From: Dinoroseobacter sp039192165 | Lineage (GTDB): Bacteria > Pseudomonadota > Alphaproteobacteria > Rhodobacterales > Rhodobacteraceae | Assembly (NCBI GenBank): GCA_039192165.1 | Contig: JBCCXD010000005.1 | Coordinates: 186,001-250,000 of the forward strand | DNA: 64,000 nucleotides | Direction of reading: 5' to 3' | In this document: piece after piece, positions 47,814-56,546 of the stretch | Position numbering within the stretch: position 1 is the stretch's first letter | How the letters are laid out: each line of letters starts with the position of its first letter | Notes under the pieces: model-generated | What the model was told of the DNA's origin: nothing | Database searches by the model: none | What the model saw: only the letters and a program-made list of their open reading frames with translations | Made by a program: the position numbers and the translations under genes

Positions 47814-48879
47814 ACCACTCGCCCCGGGGGCGGTGATCGGAATCCTTGGAGGAGGGCAATTGGGCAGGATGCTCTCAGTCGCGGCTTCGAGGCTGGGACT
47901 GCACTGCCACATCTTTGAACCCGCAGCTAACCCGCCTGCCGGCCAAGTGGCCGCGCGGGTTACGACAGCGTCTTATGATGACCTTGCGGCGCTGCGCCAG
48001 TTTGCAGAGGATGTAGACGTCATCACTTACGAGTTCGAAAACATTCCGGTGCCCGCGCTCGATGCTCTTGAGGCAATATGCCCGATCCGGCCTGGCCGCC
48101 ACGCCTTGGCCACCAGCCAGGACCGGCTGACAGAGAAGGACTTTTTGCGGGATCTGGGCTTAGACACTGCCCCCTATGCCGCCGTAGAGGATATTCGCAG
48201 CCTTGAACTGGCCCTAGAGACCATCGGCGTCCCGAGCATCCTTAAAACCCGTCGTCTGGGCTATGACGGCAAGGGGCAGGTGCGTTTGCACACCCATTCA
48301 GATGCCGAAACCGCTTTAGAGGCAATGGCAGGTGCCCCGGCGATCCTTGAAGGATTTGTAGATTTCTCGCACGAAGTCTCAGTGATTGCGTCGCGTAGCC
48401 TTGATGGGGCCGTGGCCTGTTTCGACCCTGGCGAGAATGTCCACAAGGGCGGTATCCTCTCAACAACAACAGTACCGGCAAGGCTAACGCAGGTGCAGCG
48501 TACTGATGCCATTCTGCTGGCAGGGCGTATTCTGAATGCGCTTGAGTATGTCGGGGTTCTGGGGGTGGAGCTCTTTGTCACCCCGCAGGGCTTGATCGTG
48601 AACGAGATCGCGCCCCGCGTGCACAATTCCGGTCATTGGACGCAGAACGCCTGCGTCATTGATCAGTTCGAGCAACATATCCGCGCGGTCGCCGGCTGGC
48701 CCTTGGGCGACGGCAGCAGGCACTCGGATGCGGTCATGGAGAACCTGATCGGCGACGACGTTTATCGCATTCCGGATCTTGCCTCGGACCACAGCGCAGC
48801 GTTGCATCTTTATGGAAAGGCCGCAGCCCGTGCAGGACGGAAGATGGGTCACGTAAACAGAATCTTTCCCAAAGTGTGA
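47806..48879 (+). CDS. purK: N5-carboxyaminoimidazole ribonucleotide synthase
   Basis: PurK uses ATP and bicarbonate to make N5-CAIR from AIR. The 357-residue ATP-grasp enzyme opens with GAVIGILGGGQLGRMLSVAA and has DVITYEFENIPVPAL, SILKTRRLGYDGKGQ and the ATP-grasp metal site NEIAPRVHNSGHWTQNA. ATG 47806 sits inside the purE end (8-bp overlap) and follows AGAGGAA. Confidence 0.96.
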   Translation: MSEPLAPGAVIGILGGGQLGRMLSVAASRLGLHCHIFEPAANPPAGQVAARVTTASYDDLAALRQFAEDVDVITYEFENIPVPALDALEAICPIRPGRHALATSQDRLTEKDFLRDLGLDTAPYAAVEDIRSLELALETIGVPSILKTRRLGYDGKGQVRLHTHSDAETALEAMAGAPAILEGFVDFSHEVSVIASRSLDGAVACFDPGENVHKGGILSTTTVPARLTQVQRTDAILLAGRILNALEYVGVLGVELFVTPQGLIVNEIAPRVHNSGHWTQNACVIDQFEQHIRAVAGWPLGDGSRHSDAVMENLIGDDVYRIPDLASDHSAALHLYGKAAARAGRKMGHVNRIFPKV

Positions 48880-49030
48880 GGTCGGCTCGGCAAAGCGGTT
48901 TGCTTTGATCGGCTTGGCTGGTTGCTTACCGAAATCCTGAAGTCATGGAATCGCCACATTTCCGCCCCACGGTTCCGTGCGCGCTGAGTTTTCTCCATCC
49001 TATTTTTCATGTGCGGTGCGCCATCCAAAG

Positions 49031-49046
49031 ATAGCCTTAAGGCTAT
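49031..49046. promoter_or_regulatory. 16-bp perfect palindrome upstream of the haloperoxidase gene
   Basis: ATAGCCTTAAGGCTAT reads the same on both strands and lies 77 bp before the haloperoxidase start, in a 244-bp gap after purK. A T-rich run (GTTTTTTTAT) follows after a few bases, so it may be an operator or a weak terminator of the purEK transcript; nothing else recognisable is in the gap. Confidence 0.4.
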
Positions 49047-49123
49047 GATAGAATTTGTTTTTTTATCGCTCGCGAGTAGACGGGCGCATTTGTTTTAAAG
49101 CGATACAAGAACAGGAGTTTGCG

Positions 49124-50938
49124 ATGACCATTCATCGAAAGGCCGGTTCCTACAACGCACGTGTTTCGGCCGCAGAGGCTGCGCGTGAGCGGAACCATCC
49201 AATCCATCAGGCCAACGGAGACGAACAGAAATACTCCGGCGCGCATTTTGCCATGAGCTTCACCAAAGGGCTGGCCCATGACCCGGACACCGGCGTTGTG
49301 GAAAACTCCGAGCATTTCATGGCGTTCCGAACAGCAATCAACGACGGTTTTATTGATGCGTTCAACACGCGGGTGCCGGTCCCTCCCTTTGCGGGGCAGA
49401 ATGCATTCGGTAGGCGCCAGTGGGAAGCGCCCACCGCCGGAGTGGTTTACGATCTTGAGGGGCCAGACGCACAGGCCGTTACTATGGCTCCGGCGCCGGA
49501 ACTGGGGTCGGAGGAACTCTCATTCGAAATGGCGGAGGTCTATGAGCTGGCTTTGCTGCGTGATGAGCCATTCCATGCCTTTGACCCGGATGGGGGAAGC
49601 GCGGCTCTGACCGACGCCCGTGATCGCCTGAACAGCTATGCCTATGCCACCAGTGGCTTTCCAAACCGTCCGCGAAAAACGAATGACGCGGGGCTGCTTG
49701 ACCGCGACAACATCTTCCGGGGCTCCTCACCTGGGGTAGAAATCGGGCCATATGTCTCGCAGTTCATGCTTATCGGGAACCATATCGACGGCATTGCTAA
49801 TATTTATGATGGGCAGATCCTCTACGGTGTTCAGCGCATTGATCAGCGGGTCCCCGTCGCCGCGGATGGGGATGACTACATGCAGAACTGGCAAGACTGG
49901 CTGGATGTTCAGAATGGCATGGATGTGCGAGGACCGGGCGATCCGGGGCAAAACTTCCAGTCAGGGGCTGTGCGGTTCATTCAGACGCCGCGCGATCTGG
50001 CGACTTATGTGCACTTTGATGCGCTGTATCAAGCCTACCTTAATGCCTGCCTGATCTTGCTGGGGATGAACGCGCCTGTTGACCCAGGGTTTGCCCATTT
50101 GGCCGGGGGCCGCAACAGCTTCCCATCCAGCATTTATAACGCTGGAGCCGATGTAGACGTGAACGGCAACCCGATAGCAATGGTCGGCTTCCAGCCCAAC
50201 GCGGGTGGTTTTGCGCTCTATGGTGGGCCCCATATCCTGTCGATGGTGACTGAGGTGGCAACGCGGGCGCTCAAGGCGGCGCGCTTCCAGAAGTTCAACC
50301 TGCACCTGCGTCTCAGGCCAGAGGCGCTCGCGGCGCGCATGTCCAGCACCAGAAGCCCTGACGCGGCTTTCCCGCAACTCAAAGGTCAATTCGGAGAGAT
50401 GCGCGCATCCATTCAGGACACGGTTGATGCCATAAATGCCTTTAACGGCAACACAGACGCTTTGCTGCCAATGGCCTTTGCCGAAGGGTCTCCTATGCAC
50501 CCATCCTATGCGGCGGGTCACGCAACTGTCGCGGGCGCCTGTGTCACTGTTTTGAAGGCCTATTTCGACACTGGCGCTGTGTTTGTGACCAACTCCAACA
50601 GCGATAGTGATGCGACAAGCTTCCGGCATGCGGTGGCCGGGGACGTGCCGATCGCCTTCGAGGCGCATTTGAGCGGGGCGGCGCTACGCCAGGTTCCCCA
50701 TCCGCTGACAGCGCCTCTGACTTTGGAAGGGGAATTGAACAAGCTTGCCGCGAATATTTCCATCGGGCGCAATATGGCCGGAGTGCATTACTTCTCGGAT
50801 TACTACGACAGCCTGCGCATGGGAGAGGCGATTGCCATTGGTATGTTGGAAGAACAAGCGCTCTGCTACCCGACGGATCCCTTTGTCATGTCACTGAACA
50901 CTTTTGACGGCGACAGTGTAATCATCGGCGCCCGCTAA
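49124..50938 (+). CDS. Vanadium-dependent haloperoxidase (algal bromoperoxidase-like)
   Basis: The 604-residue protein has the vanadate-binding motifs of algal-type vanadium bromoperoxidases: KFNLHLRLRPEALAARM near residue 400, HPSYAAGHATVAGACVTVLK near residue 460, and NISIGRNMAGVHYFSDYYDS near residue 550, supplying the Lys/Arg, Ser/His and Arg/His ligands. It would oxidise bromide or iodide with hydrogen peroxide to hypohalite, used for halogenation, signal quenching or oxidant removal. No signal peptide is evident at the chosen start, so location is unsure. ATG 49124 follows AGGAG with a 6-nt gap. It stands alone between purK and a Nudix gene. Confidence 0.9.
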   Translation: MTIHRKAGSYNARVSAAEAARERNHPIHQANGDEQKYSGAHFAMSFTKGLAHDPDTGVVENSEHFMAFRTAINDGFIDAFNTRVPVPPFAGQNAFGRRQWEAPTAGVVYDLEGPDAQAVTMAPAPELGSEELSFEMAEVYELALLRDEPFHAFDPDGGSAALTDARDRLNSYAYATSGFPNRPRKTNDAGLLDRDNIFRGSSPGVEIGPYVSQFMLIGNHIDGIANIYDGQILYGVQRIDQRVPVAADGDDYMQNWQDWLDVQNGMDVRGPGDPGQNFQSGAVRFIQTPRDLATYVHFDALYQAYLNACLILLGMNAPVDPGFAHLAGGRNSFPSSIYNAGADVDVNGNPIAMVGFQPNAGGFALYGGPHILSMVTEVATRALKAARFQKFNLHLRLRPEALAARMSSTRSPDAAFPQLKGQFGEMRASIQDTVDAINAFNGNTDALLPMAFAEGSPMHPSYAAGHATVAGACVTVLKAYFDTGAVFVTNSNSDSDATSFRHAVAGDVPIAFEAHLSGAALRQVPHPLTAPLTLEGELNKLAANISIGRNMAGVHYFSDYYDSLRMGEAIAIGMLEEQALCYPTDPFVMSLNTFDGDSVIIGAR

Positions 50939-51078
50939 AACGAGTGTTGGATGTGGATTCAGAGACAGCAAGGTACAAAACGACGAAGGCAGCAAGCTAA
51001 CGCAGCGCGGGATCCGAGCACTACCCTCTGGTGAGGGTGGTGCTTGCGCCCAATCAGGCACTGCGGCACGGTCGCAGC

Positions 51079-51534
51079 ATGCACATAAATGCGCCAAAAT
51101 CACCCCGTCTTGCCGTACGGGCCCTGATACTGCACCAGAACCGGCTTTTGCTTGTCAATGCTTGGGGCGGCGGGGTGACCGATCTCTGGACAGCGCCCGG
51201 TGGCGGAGTGGAGCGCGGCGCGTCGCTTCCTGAAAATCTGGCACGCGAAGTGCATGAAGAGACAGGGCTAGAAATTGACGTCGGCGCGCCCTGCCTTGTG
51301 AACGAGTTCCATGATCCCAAGGGCACCTTTCACCAGGTCGATATCTATTTTCGGGCTTCGGTGGCGCGCGGATTCCTGTCGGAAGACTGGAAAGATCCTG
51401 AAGGTGTGGTGACAAAACGCCGGTTCTTTGCCCGCGATGAGATGCGGGAAGTGCGGGTAAAACCCGACAGTCTGGCCTCAGTGGCGTGGGACGAAAAGGT
51501 GATTTACGACCCGCTGGAACCAATCGTGAGATAG
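51079..51534 (+). CDS. Nudix hydrolase
   Basis: The 151-residue protein carries a Nudix box, GGGVERGASLPENLAREVHEETGL (written here in part: AREVHEETGL is the conserved core), in which the first Glu position of the consensus is Ala while the REVHEE metal-binding core is intact. It hydrolyses a nucleoside diphosphate linked to another group; the substrate is unknown. I chose ATG 51079 (MHINAPKSPRLAVR) as closest to the domain start; a longer frame from 51031 exists. Confidence 0.82.
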   Translation: MHINAPKSPRLAVRALILHQNRLLLVNAWGGGVTDLWTAPGGGVERGASLPENLAREVHEETGLEIDVGAPCLVNEFHDPKGTFHQVDIYFRASVARGFLSEDWKDPEGVVTKRRFFARDEMREVRVKPDSLASVAWDEKVIYDPLEPIVR

Positions 51535-51616
51535 CGCAAATTCCGGTTAAGCGAGTTTTAACCCTACTCCGGTGAGAGTGAGTGCACACGTCCGTTCACC
51601 ATCTCAGGAGCCCCCT

Positions 51617-52189
51617 ATGTTTCGCGCCAAAGGCCTGCTTTGTGCCGCGGCTCTAATGGCCGCCCCGCTTGCGACCAAAGCCGCCACGATCACACCATTT
51701 GAAATGGCGTTTTTCACTTTTGACACCTCAGGCGTGGGGGCATTGCAGATTACCGGCTCGGCCTTCGCCTGCATTTTTGGAGATCAGTGCTTTCAGGAGG
51801 ACGGTCTTCTGGCTCCCGGAGCGCGACTGCAGGTCGATTACGGAACGACTCACGGCGGCGCGCAGCTCGGCAGCCGCTATTTCACAAACAACTTCCCAAC
51901 CCCCATCAACAACGCCGCCGGAAAGGTCGCAACAGACCCCCCGATATTCATTCCGGCAGAAACTGACGAGGTCTTTGCAACCTTCCGATATGTCAACGAC
52001 GTCTATTCTGTTGAGGAGTTTCGCATTTTCTCTGCGGATGTTGAATTGACCGGAGAGGTTGTTCCCCCTGATCCAATCGCCGCGATGCCGCTAGCGGCCT
52101 CGGGATGGATGCTCTTGCTGGGTCTGTGCGCAATCGGCGTGGTCGGCCAACAGGCGCGGAAAAGGCGCGCGCGCGGGCATGGTGACTAG
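51617..52189 (+). CDS. Exported protein with a VPLPA-type C-terminal sorting tail
   Basis: I do not recognise the central domain. The 190-residue product has a signal peptide (MFRAKGLLCAAALMAAPLAT, cleaved near KAA), a beta-rich middle (ITPFEMAFFTFDTSGVGALQ onward) with one Cys pair (FACIFGDQCF), and a C-terminus of MPLAASG, a hydrophobic helix (WMLLLGLCAIGVV) and a basic tail (QQARKRRARGHGD). That ending is the layout of PEP-CTERM/VPLPA-CTERM proteins processed by exosortase-type systems and often released with exopolysaccharide. CAGGAG lies 6 nt before the ATG. It shares its CTAG stop with the convergent transporter gene. Confidence 0.8.
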   Translation: MFRAKGLLCAAALMAAPLATKAATITPFEMAFFTFDTSGVGALQITGSAFACIFGDQCFQEDGLLAPGARLQVDYGTTHGGAQLGSRYFTNNFPTPINNAAGKVATDPPIFIPAETDEVFATFRYVNDVYSVEEFRIFSADVELTGEVVPPDPIAAMPLAASGWMLLLGLCAIGVVGQQARKRRARGHGD

Positions 52190-53037
52190 CCTTCCGACCG
52201 GCCTTTGCCAAGGGAAACGGCCACCCCGCCAAGAACAAGGCCCCCCGCGCCGATCATACTCCAGCTGAGCGTTTCGCCCAGAAAGGCGACGCCGCCCAGT
52301 GTGGCTATAACCGGTACGCTCAGTTGCGTAACGGCGGCCCGGCTCGGTCCCAGACGCGGAAGCACCGAATACCATAAAGCGTAGCCACAGCCCGAGGTGA
52401 CAGCACCGGAGATCACTGCCAGTGCTGCGCCCGACACAGATATCGGGTCTTGGTCGGGTACAAGCACCCAAGCCAGGAGAGTCACGGGCAGACAAAAGAG
52501 GAAGGCAATCGCCGTATCGCTTAATGGCGCGGCGCTGGCACGGCCTGCAAGAGAGAACATGCCCCACCCAATGGCAGCCATGACCATCAGGGCCGTACCC
52601 GGCAAGGCAGCCCCTGTCCCCGGATCTGGACGCAAGAGCAACACCAGCCCCGCCAGAGCAATCATCGCCCCGGTCCACCGGTGGCGCGGCATTGGCTCGC
52701 GCAACACCAAAGCACCTGCGAACATCGTGATCTGCACCGCTCCGAACAACAAAAGCGCCCCGAAACCTGCGTCCAGGCTAAGATACGCAAACGAAAATCC
52801 GAGCATATAAAGAGTGAGCCAGACAACCGCGCCCAGATTTCTGCGACCGGGGCGCGGCATGTCACGGCGAAGGACAACCAACAATATGAGAATGGCCGCC
52901 CCTGAAGCCACACGGATCAAAGCGAAACTGGCCGGGCCAATAGCTCCGTCCAGGAGCGCCGCGCGATTCAGCAGAGAATTGGCCGCGAATGCCACCAGTG
53001 TGACAAGCACCAACGTTGCGTGCATCGCCCCGCTCAT
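52186..53037 (-). CDS. DMT-superfamily (EamA) permease
   Basis: The 283-residue membrane protein has about ten helices in two EamA repeats (AANSLLNRAALLDGAIGPAS at the start, AIGWGMFSLAGRASAAPLSD opening the second repeat). Members export amino acids or other metabolites, or import small compounds; the substrate is unknown. Its start overlaps the phnM stop by 4 bp (ATGA), so it is translated with PhnM and could move a phosphonate-related product, although this is only positional evidence. Confidence 0.83.
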   Translation of the reverse strand: MSGAMHATLVLVTLVAFAANSLLNRAALLDGAIGPASFALIRVASGAAILILLVVLRRDMPRPGRRNLGAVVWLTLYMLGFSFAYLSLDAGFGALLLFGAVQITMFAGALVLREPMPRHRWTGAMIALAGLVLLLRPDPGTGAALPGTALMVMAAIGWGMFSLAGRASAAPLSDTAIAFLFCLPVTLLAWVLVPDQDPISVSGAALAVISGAVTSGCGYALWYSVLPRLGPSRAAVTQLSVPVIATLGGVAFLGETLSWSMIGAGGLVLGGVAVSLGKGRSEG

Positions 53038-54182
53038 GCGGCCTCCATCAAGCGTTCAGCAAAGCCGCCGCCGGCGTAGCTTACCCGCCCGCCCACGAAT
53101 GTTGCTTCCACACGGCGTGTGTGACGCGCAATCACGACCAAATCAGCGCAGGCGCCAGGCCGAAGATGTCCACGATCTTTCAACCCTAGCAGCCGGGCAG
53201 GTCCCGAGGACACCAAATCCCAAGCTTCCTCCTGCGAATAGCCGTCCTGAATAAGCCGGAAGGCGGCCAGTCGTAGCGATGGATAGTGATAGTCTGACGC
53301 GAGGGCGTCGCACAAACCGGCCTCAACCATTTCAGCCGCGCTCAGGTTGCCCTTGTGACTGCCGCCACGCACAAGGTTCGGAGCGCCAAGAATTATACCA
53401 TCGCCACCATCCCGCGCCGCATGCGCAGTCTCGGCGGTTTCGGGAAATTCCGCAATCCGTGCTCCTGCGTCCCGATACCACCGGCGGCCCGTGGGGGTTG
53501 CATCGTCGTGGGACCCCATACGCACACCAATGGCCCTTAGCCGCGCACAGAGCGCCGGCAGATTTGCCCTGACTGCTGGCTCCATCGCATGCAGGCGCTG
53601 TAACATCTTCAGATGTGCGTCAGGCGCACGCCCTGCCTTCAGCGCCTGTCCGGTCAGACGGGGTGGTTTTTTGTTCTGCGACAAAGCTTCATGCGGCAGG
53701 TGGTCGTTGAAGACGACATACCGAATACCGGCTTGGGTTATGAACTCCTCCGCTGCGGCGAGCCCCTCGTCCGTGCAAATCTCGAGCCTGAGTTGCAGGA
53801 TCATCCGGGTCACCAGCTCTGGTGCGGCCTCCGAAAAGGCAGCCGCCAGATCGCGCGCGAAATCTGGACCGCGCATTCCGCCTTCCCAGCTCCAGAACTG
53901 AGCCAGTACAGCCGTCGTAATGCCGTTCGCGGCGAGTTCTGCGTCCACAGCGCGCAGGCCTTCGCCAAGATCGCGAACAGCGCCGCGACGTGGCGCGAGA
54001 TGCCGCTCAAAGCCATCGCCATGGGCATCTATAAGCCCAGGAAGCACAGCGTAGCCCTGGCAATTCACGCGACGCAAACCATCTCCCGGGCGGCACAGTA
54101 GGCCGGCATGCATCGCAATATCTTCTGGGGGCTTTTCCCCAGCTACCAAAACGTCCACGTCGGAGAAAACCAGATCCGGCAT
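53034..54182 (-). CDS. phnM: PhnM-like diphosphatase (alpha-D-ribose 1-methylphosphonate 5-triphosphate diphosphohydrolase family)
   Basis: The 382-residue amidohydrolase-fold enzyme has the metal-binding segment LPGLIDAHGDGFERHLAPR (HGD in place of the common HTD), VVFNDHLPHEAL, GVRMGSHDDATP and LCDALASDYHYPSL, as in PhnM, which removes pyrophosphate from the C-P lyase pathway intermediate. The C-P lyase core genes phnGHIJ are not in the window. ATG 54182 is preferred; GTG at 54209 is an alternative. It overlaps the DMT transporter gene and follows an N-acetyltransferase by 48 bp, an orphan phnM arrangement. Confidence 0.85.
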   Translation of the reverse strand: MPDLVFSDVDVLVAGEKPPEDIAMHAGLLCRPGDGLRRVNCQGYAVLPGLIDAHGDGFERHLAPRRGAVRDLGEGLRAVDAELAANGITTAVLAQFWSWEGGMRGPDFARDLAAAFSEAAPELVTRMILQLRLEICTDEGLAAAEEFITQAGIRYVVFNDHLPHEALSQNKKPPRLTGQALKAGRAPDAHLKMLQRLHAMEPAVRANLPALCARLRAIGVRMGSHDDATPTGRRWYRDAGARIAEFPETAETAHAARDGGDGIILGAPNLVRGGSHKGNLSAAEMVEAGLCDALASDYHYPSLRLAAFRLIQDGYSQEEAWDLVSSGPARLLGLKDRGHLRPGACADLVVIARHTRRVEATFVGGRVSYAGGGFAERLMEAA

Positions 54183-54230
54183 GGCGCCGTCATGAACAAG
54201 GTTTCGCACGGGGGCAAGCCCCTCGATGGA

Positions 54231-54737
54231 TCACAGATAGCGGAAGGCGCGGTGGTACGTGACTGCCTGTTTCACATCTGCAGTCCCGGCCGCCAGTGGA
54301 CAGGCCATAAAATTGTCTGGCGGGTAGTCAGACCTGAGGTTTCGTGCAGCATCTACAGAAAAACCGAACTTCTGGTAGAAGGGCGGGTCACCCAAAACAA
54401 CAACGGCTGGCACCCCGCGCTGGCGCAGAGTGTCCAGGCCATGCCGTACCAGCTGCGATCCAATCCCGTGGTTGCGACGGTCCATCCGGACCGACAGGGG
54501 GGCGAGCGCGATCCATCCGCGCGGCGCCTCCAACTCTGAAAACGCGACATGCCCCACAAGCGCATCATTTTCGACTGCCACAAGCTCAAGCATCATTGCG
54601 TTTTGCGTCCGCAGCTCTTCAACAAGCATCGCTTCTGCCTGCCCTTCGAACGCAGTGTCGAGCAGAATGGAAATGGCCAGTGCGTCGTCCGCAGTCGCCG
54701 CGCGCAGGGTCACGTCATCCATTTGATATTGCCCCAT
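54231..54737 (-). CDS. GNAT-family N-acetyltransferase
   Basis: The 168-residue protein has the GNAT acetyl-CoA signature RMDRRNHGIGSQLVRHGL (R-x-x-G-x-G) and LAPLSVRMD just before it, followed by VVVLGDPPFYQKFGFSV, a pattern seen in the YhbS-like group. The acceptor amine is unknown; aminophosphonate acetylation would fit the phnM neighbour but is not shown. The start could be ATG 54737 or 54722, since neither has a strong ribosome binding site. It lies between groEL (after a terminator) and phnM, on the same strand. Confidence 0.8.
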   Translation of the reverse strand: MGQYQMDDVTLRAATADDALAISILLDTAFEGQAEAMLVEELRTQNAMMLELVAVENDALVGHVAFSELEAPRGWIALAPLSVRMDRRNHGIGSQLVRHGLDTLRQRGVPAVVVLGDPPFYQKFGFSVDAARNLRSDYPPDNFMACPLAAGTADVKQAVTYHRAFRYL

Positions 54738-54811
54738 ATGTTTGGCAAAGGATGGCTCAGATCGCCTATGCAGGTAAAGCCGCATCAGGCGTTTACTGGC
54801 GCACTAAAGAA

Positions 54812-54833
54812 AAGGGGCCCCAAAGGGCCCCTT
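54812..54833 (-). terminator. groESL terminator
   Basis: A perfect 9-bp stem AAGGGGCCC / GGGCCCCTT with a four-base loop, 24 bp after the groEL stop. On the minus strand it is followed by TTTTCTTTAG, giving the required U-tract. Confidence 0.88.
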
Positions 54834-54856
54834 CGTTTATCCGGATGCCGGGTGGC

Positions 54857-56500
54857 TTACATCATGCCGCCCATGCCGCCCATGTCGGGCATACCACCGG
54901 CAGCGGCTGCGCCTTCCTTGGCAGGCTTGTCTGCAACCATTGCTTCTGTGGTGATCAGCAGACCAGCAACCGAGGCCGCATCTTCCAGAGCCGTCCGGAC
55001 GACTTTGGCCGGGTCGATCACACCGAAGGAGAACAGATCGCCATACTCTTCGGTTTGCGCATTGAAGCCATAAGCGCTGTCGTTGCTCTCGCGGACCTTT
55101 CCGGCCACGACAGCACCGTCAACACCGGAGTTTTCCGCGATCTGGCGCAGAGGAGATTCGATCGCTTTCTTGACGATCGCAATGCCTGCATCCTGATCCG
55201 GGTTCGCACCGGTCAGGCCGTCAAGTGCCTTGCCGCCCTGTACCAGAGCAACTCCGCCACCGACGACAACACCTTCCTGCACAGCAGCGCGGGTCGCGTT
55301 CAAAGCATCATCCACACGGTCCTTACGCTCTTTCACTTCCACTTCGGTCATGCCGCCAACACGGATCACAGCAACACCGCCTGCCAGTTTGGCAACGCGC
55401 TCTTGCAGCTTCTCACGGTCGTAGTCGGAGGTGGTCTCTTCGATCTGGGTGCGAATTTGAGCAACACGTGCTTCGATCTCGGCCTTTTCGCCTGCGCCGT
55501 CGACGATGGTGGTCTCATCTTTGGTGATGGAGACGCGCTTGGCTGTGCCCAGCATATCGATGGTGACGTTTTCGAGCTTCATGCCCAGGTCTTCGGAGAT
55601 GACCTGACCGCCGGTCAGGATCGCGATGTCCTGCAGCATGGCCTTACGACGGTCACCAAAGCCCGGTGCCTTGACGGCTGCGATCTTGAGGCCACCGCGC
55701 AGCTTGTTGACCACGAGGGTCGCCAGCGCTTCGCCTTCAACATCTTCCGCAATGATCAGAAGCGGCTTACCGGACTGGATGACGGACTCCAGAAGCGGCA
55801 CCATCGGCTGCAGCGACGAGAGTTTCTTCTCGTGCAGCAGGATGATCGCGTCTTCCAGCTCAGTTGTCATTTTGTCCGGGTTGGTCACAAAGTAAGGGCT
55901 CAGGTAGCCGCGGTCGAACTGCATGCCTTCGACAACATCGGTCTCCGTCTCGAGGCCCTTGTTTTCTTCGACAGTGATCACGCCCTCGTTGCCGACTTTC
56001 TGCATCGCGCCTGCGATCTGCTCACCGATTTCGGCTTCGCCGTTGGCGGAGATGGTGCCGACCTGCGCGACCTCATCGCTGTCTTTGACTTCGCGCGACG
56101 CATTCTTGATCTCTTCCACAACTTTGGAAGTCGCCAGATCGATACCACGCTTGAGGTCCATCGGGTTCATGCCAGCAGCAACCGACTTCATGCCTTCTTT
56201 GACGATGGCCTGTGCGAGAACGGTCGCTGTGGTGGTGCCGTCGCCGGCTTCGTCATTGGTACGCTGGGCCACTTCTTTGACCATTTGAGCGCCCATGTTC
56301 TCGAACTTGTCTTCAAGTTCGATTTCCTTTGCAACCGATACACCGTCCTTGGTGATGCGCGGTGCGCCAAAGGATTTGTCGAGGACCACGTTGCGGCCCT
56401 TAGGGCCCAGGGTCACTTTAACTGCATCGGCGAGAATATTTACGCCGGTCAGCATACGATTGCGGGCATCGGTGTCGAACTTGACGTCCTTAGCTGCCAT
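54857..56500 (-). CDS. groEL: 60-kDa chaperonin GroEL
   Basis: GroEL forms the double-ring ATP-driven folding chamber. The 547-residue length is typical. It starts MAAKDVKFDTDARNRMLTGV, has the ATP-binding VTLGPKGRNVVLDKSFGAPR and the catalytic DGTTTATVLAQAI segment, and ends in a Gly-Met-rich tail (GGMPDMGGMGGMM). It follows groES by 46 bp in a CIRCE-controlled operon. Confidence 0.98.
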   Translation of the reverse strand: MAAKDVKFDTDARNRMLTGVNILADAVKVTLGPKGRNVVLDKSFGAPRITKDGVSVAKEIELEDKFENMGAQMVKEVAQRTNDEAGDGTTTATVLAQAIVKEGMKSVAAGMNPMDLKRGIDLATSKVVEEIKNASREVKDSDEVAQVGTISANGEAEIGEQIAGAMQKVGNEGVITVEENKGLETETDVVEGMQFDRGYLSPYFVTNPDKMTTELEDAIILLHEKKLSSLQPMVPLLESVIQSGKPLLIIAEDVEGEALATLVVNKLRGGLKIAAVKAPGFGDRRKAMLQDIAILTGGQVISEDLGMKLENVTIDMLGTAKRVSITKDETTIVDGAGEKAEIEARVAQIRTQIEETTSDYDREKLQERVAKLAGGVAVIRVGGMTEVEVKERKDRVDDALNATRAAVQEGVVVGGGVALVQGGKALDGLTGANPDQDAGIAIVKKAIESPLRQIAENSGVDGAVVAGKVRESNDSAYGFNAQTEEYGDLFSFGVIDPAKVVRTALEDAASVAGLLITTEAMVADKPAKEGAAAAGGMPDMGGMGGMM

Positions 56501-56546
56501 TTGGATTTCTCCTGTTTAGTCTTTGAAATACGGTCTGCGTCTCTAC

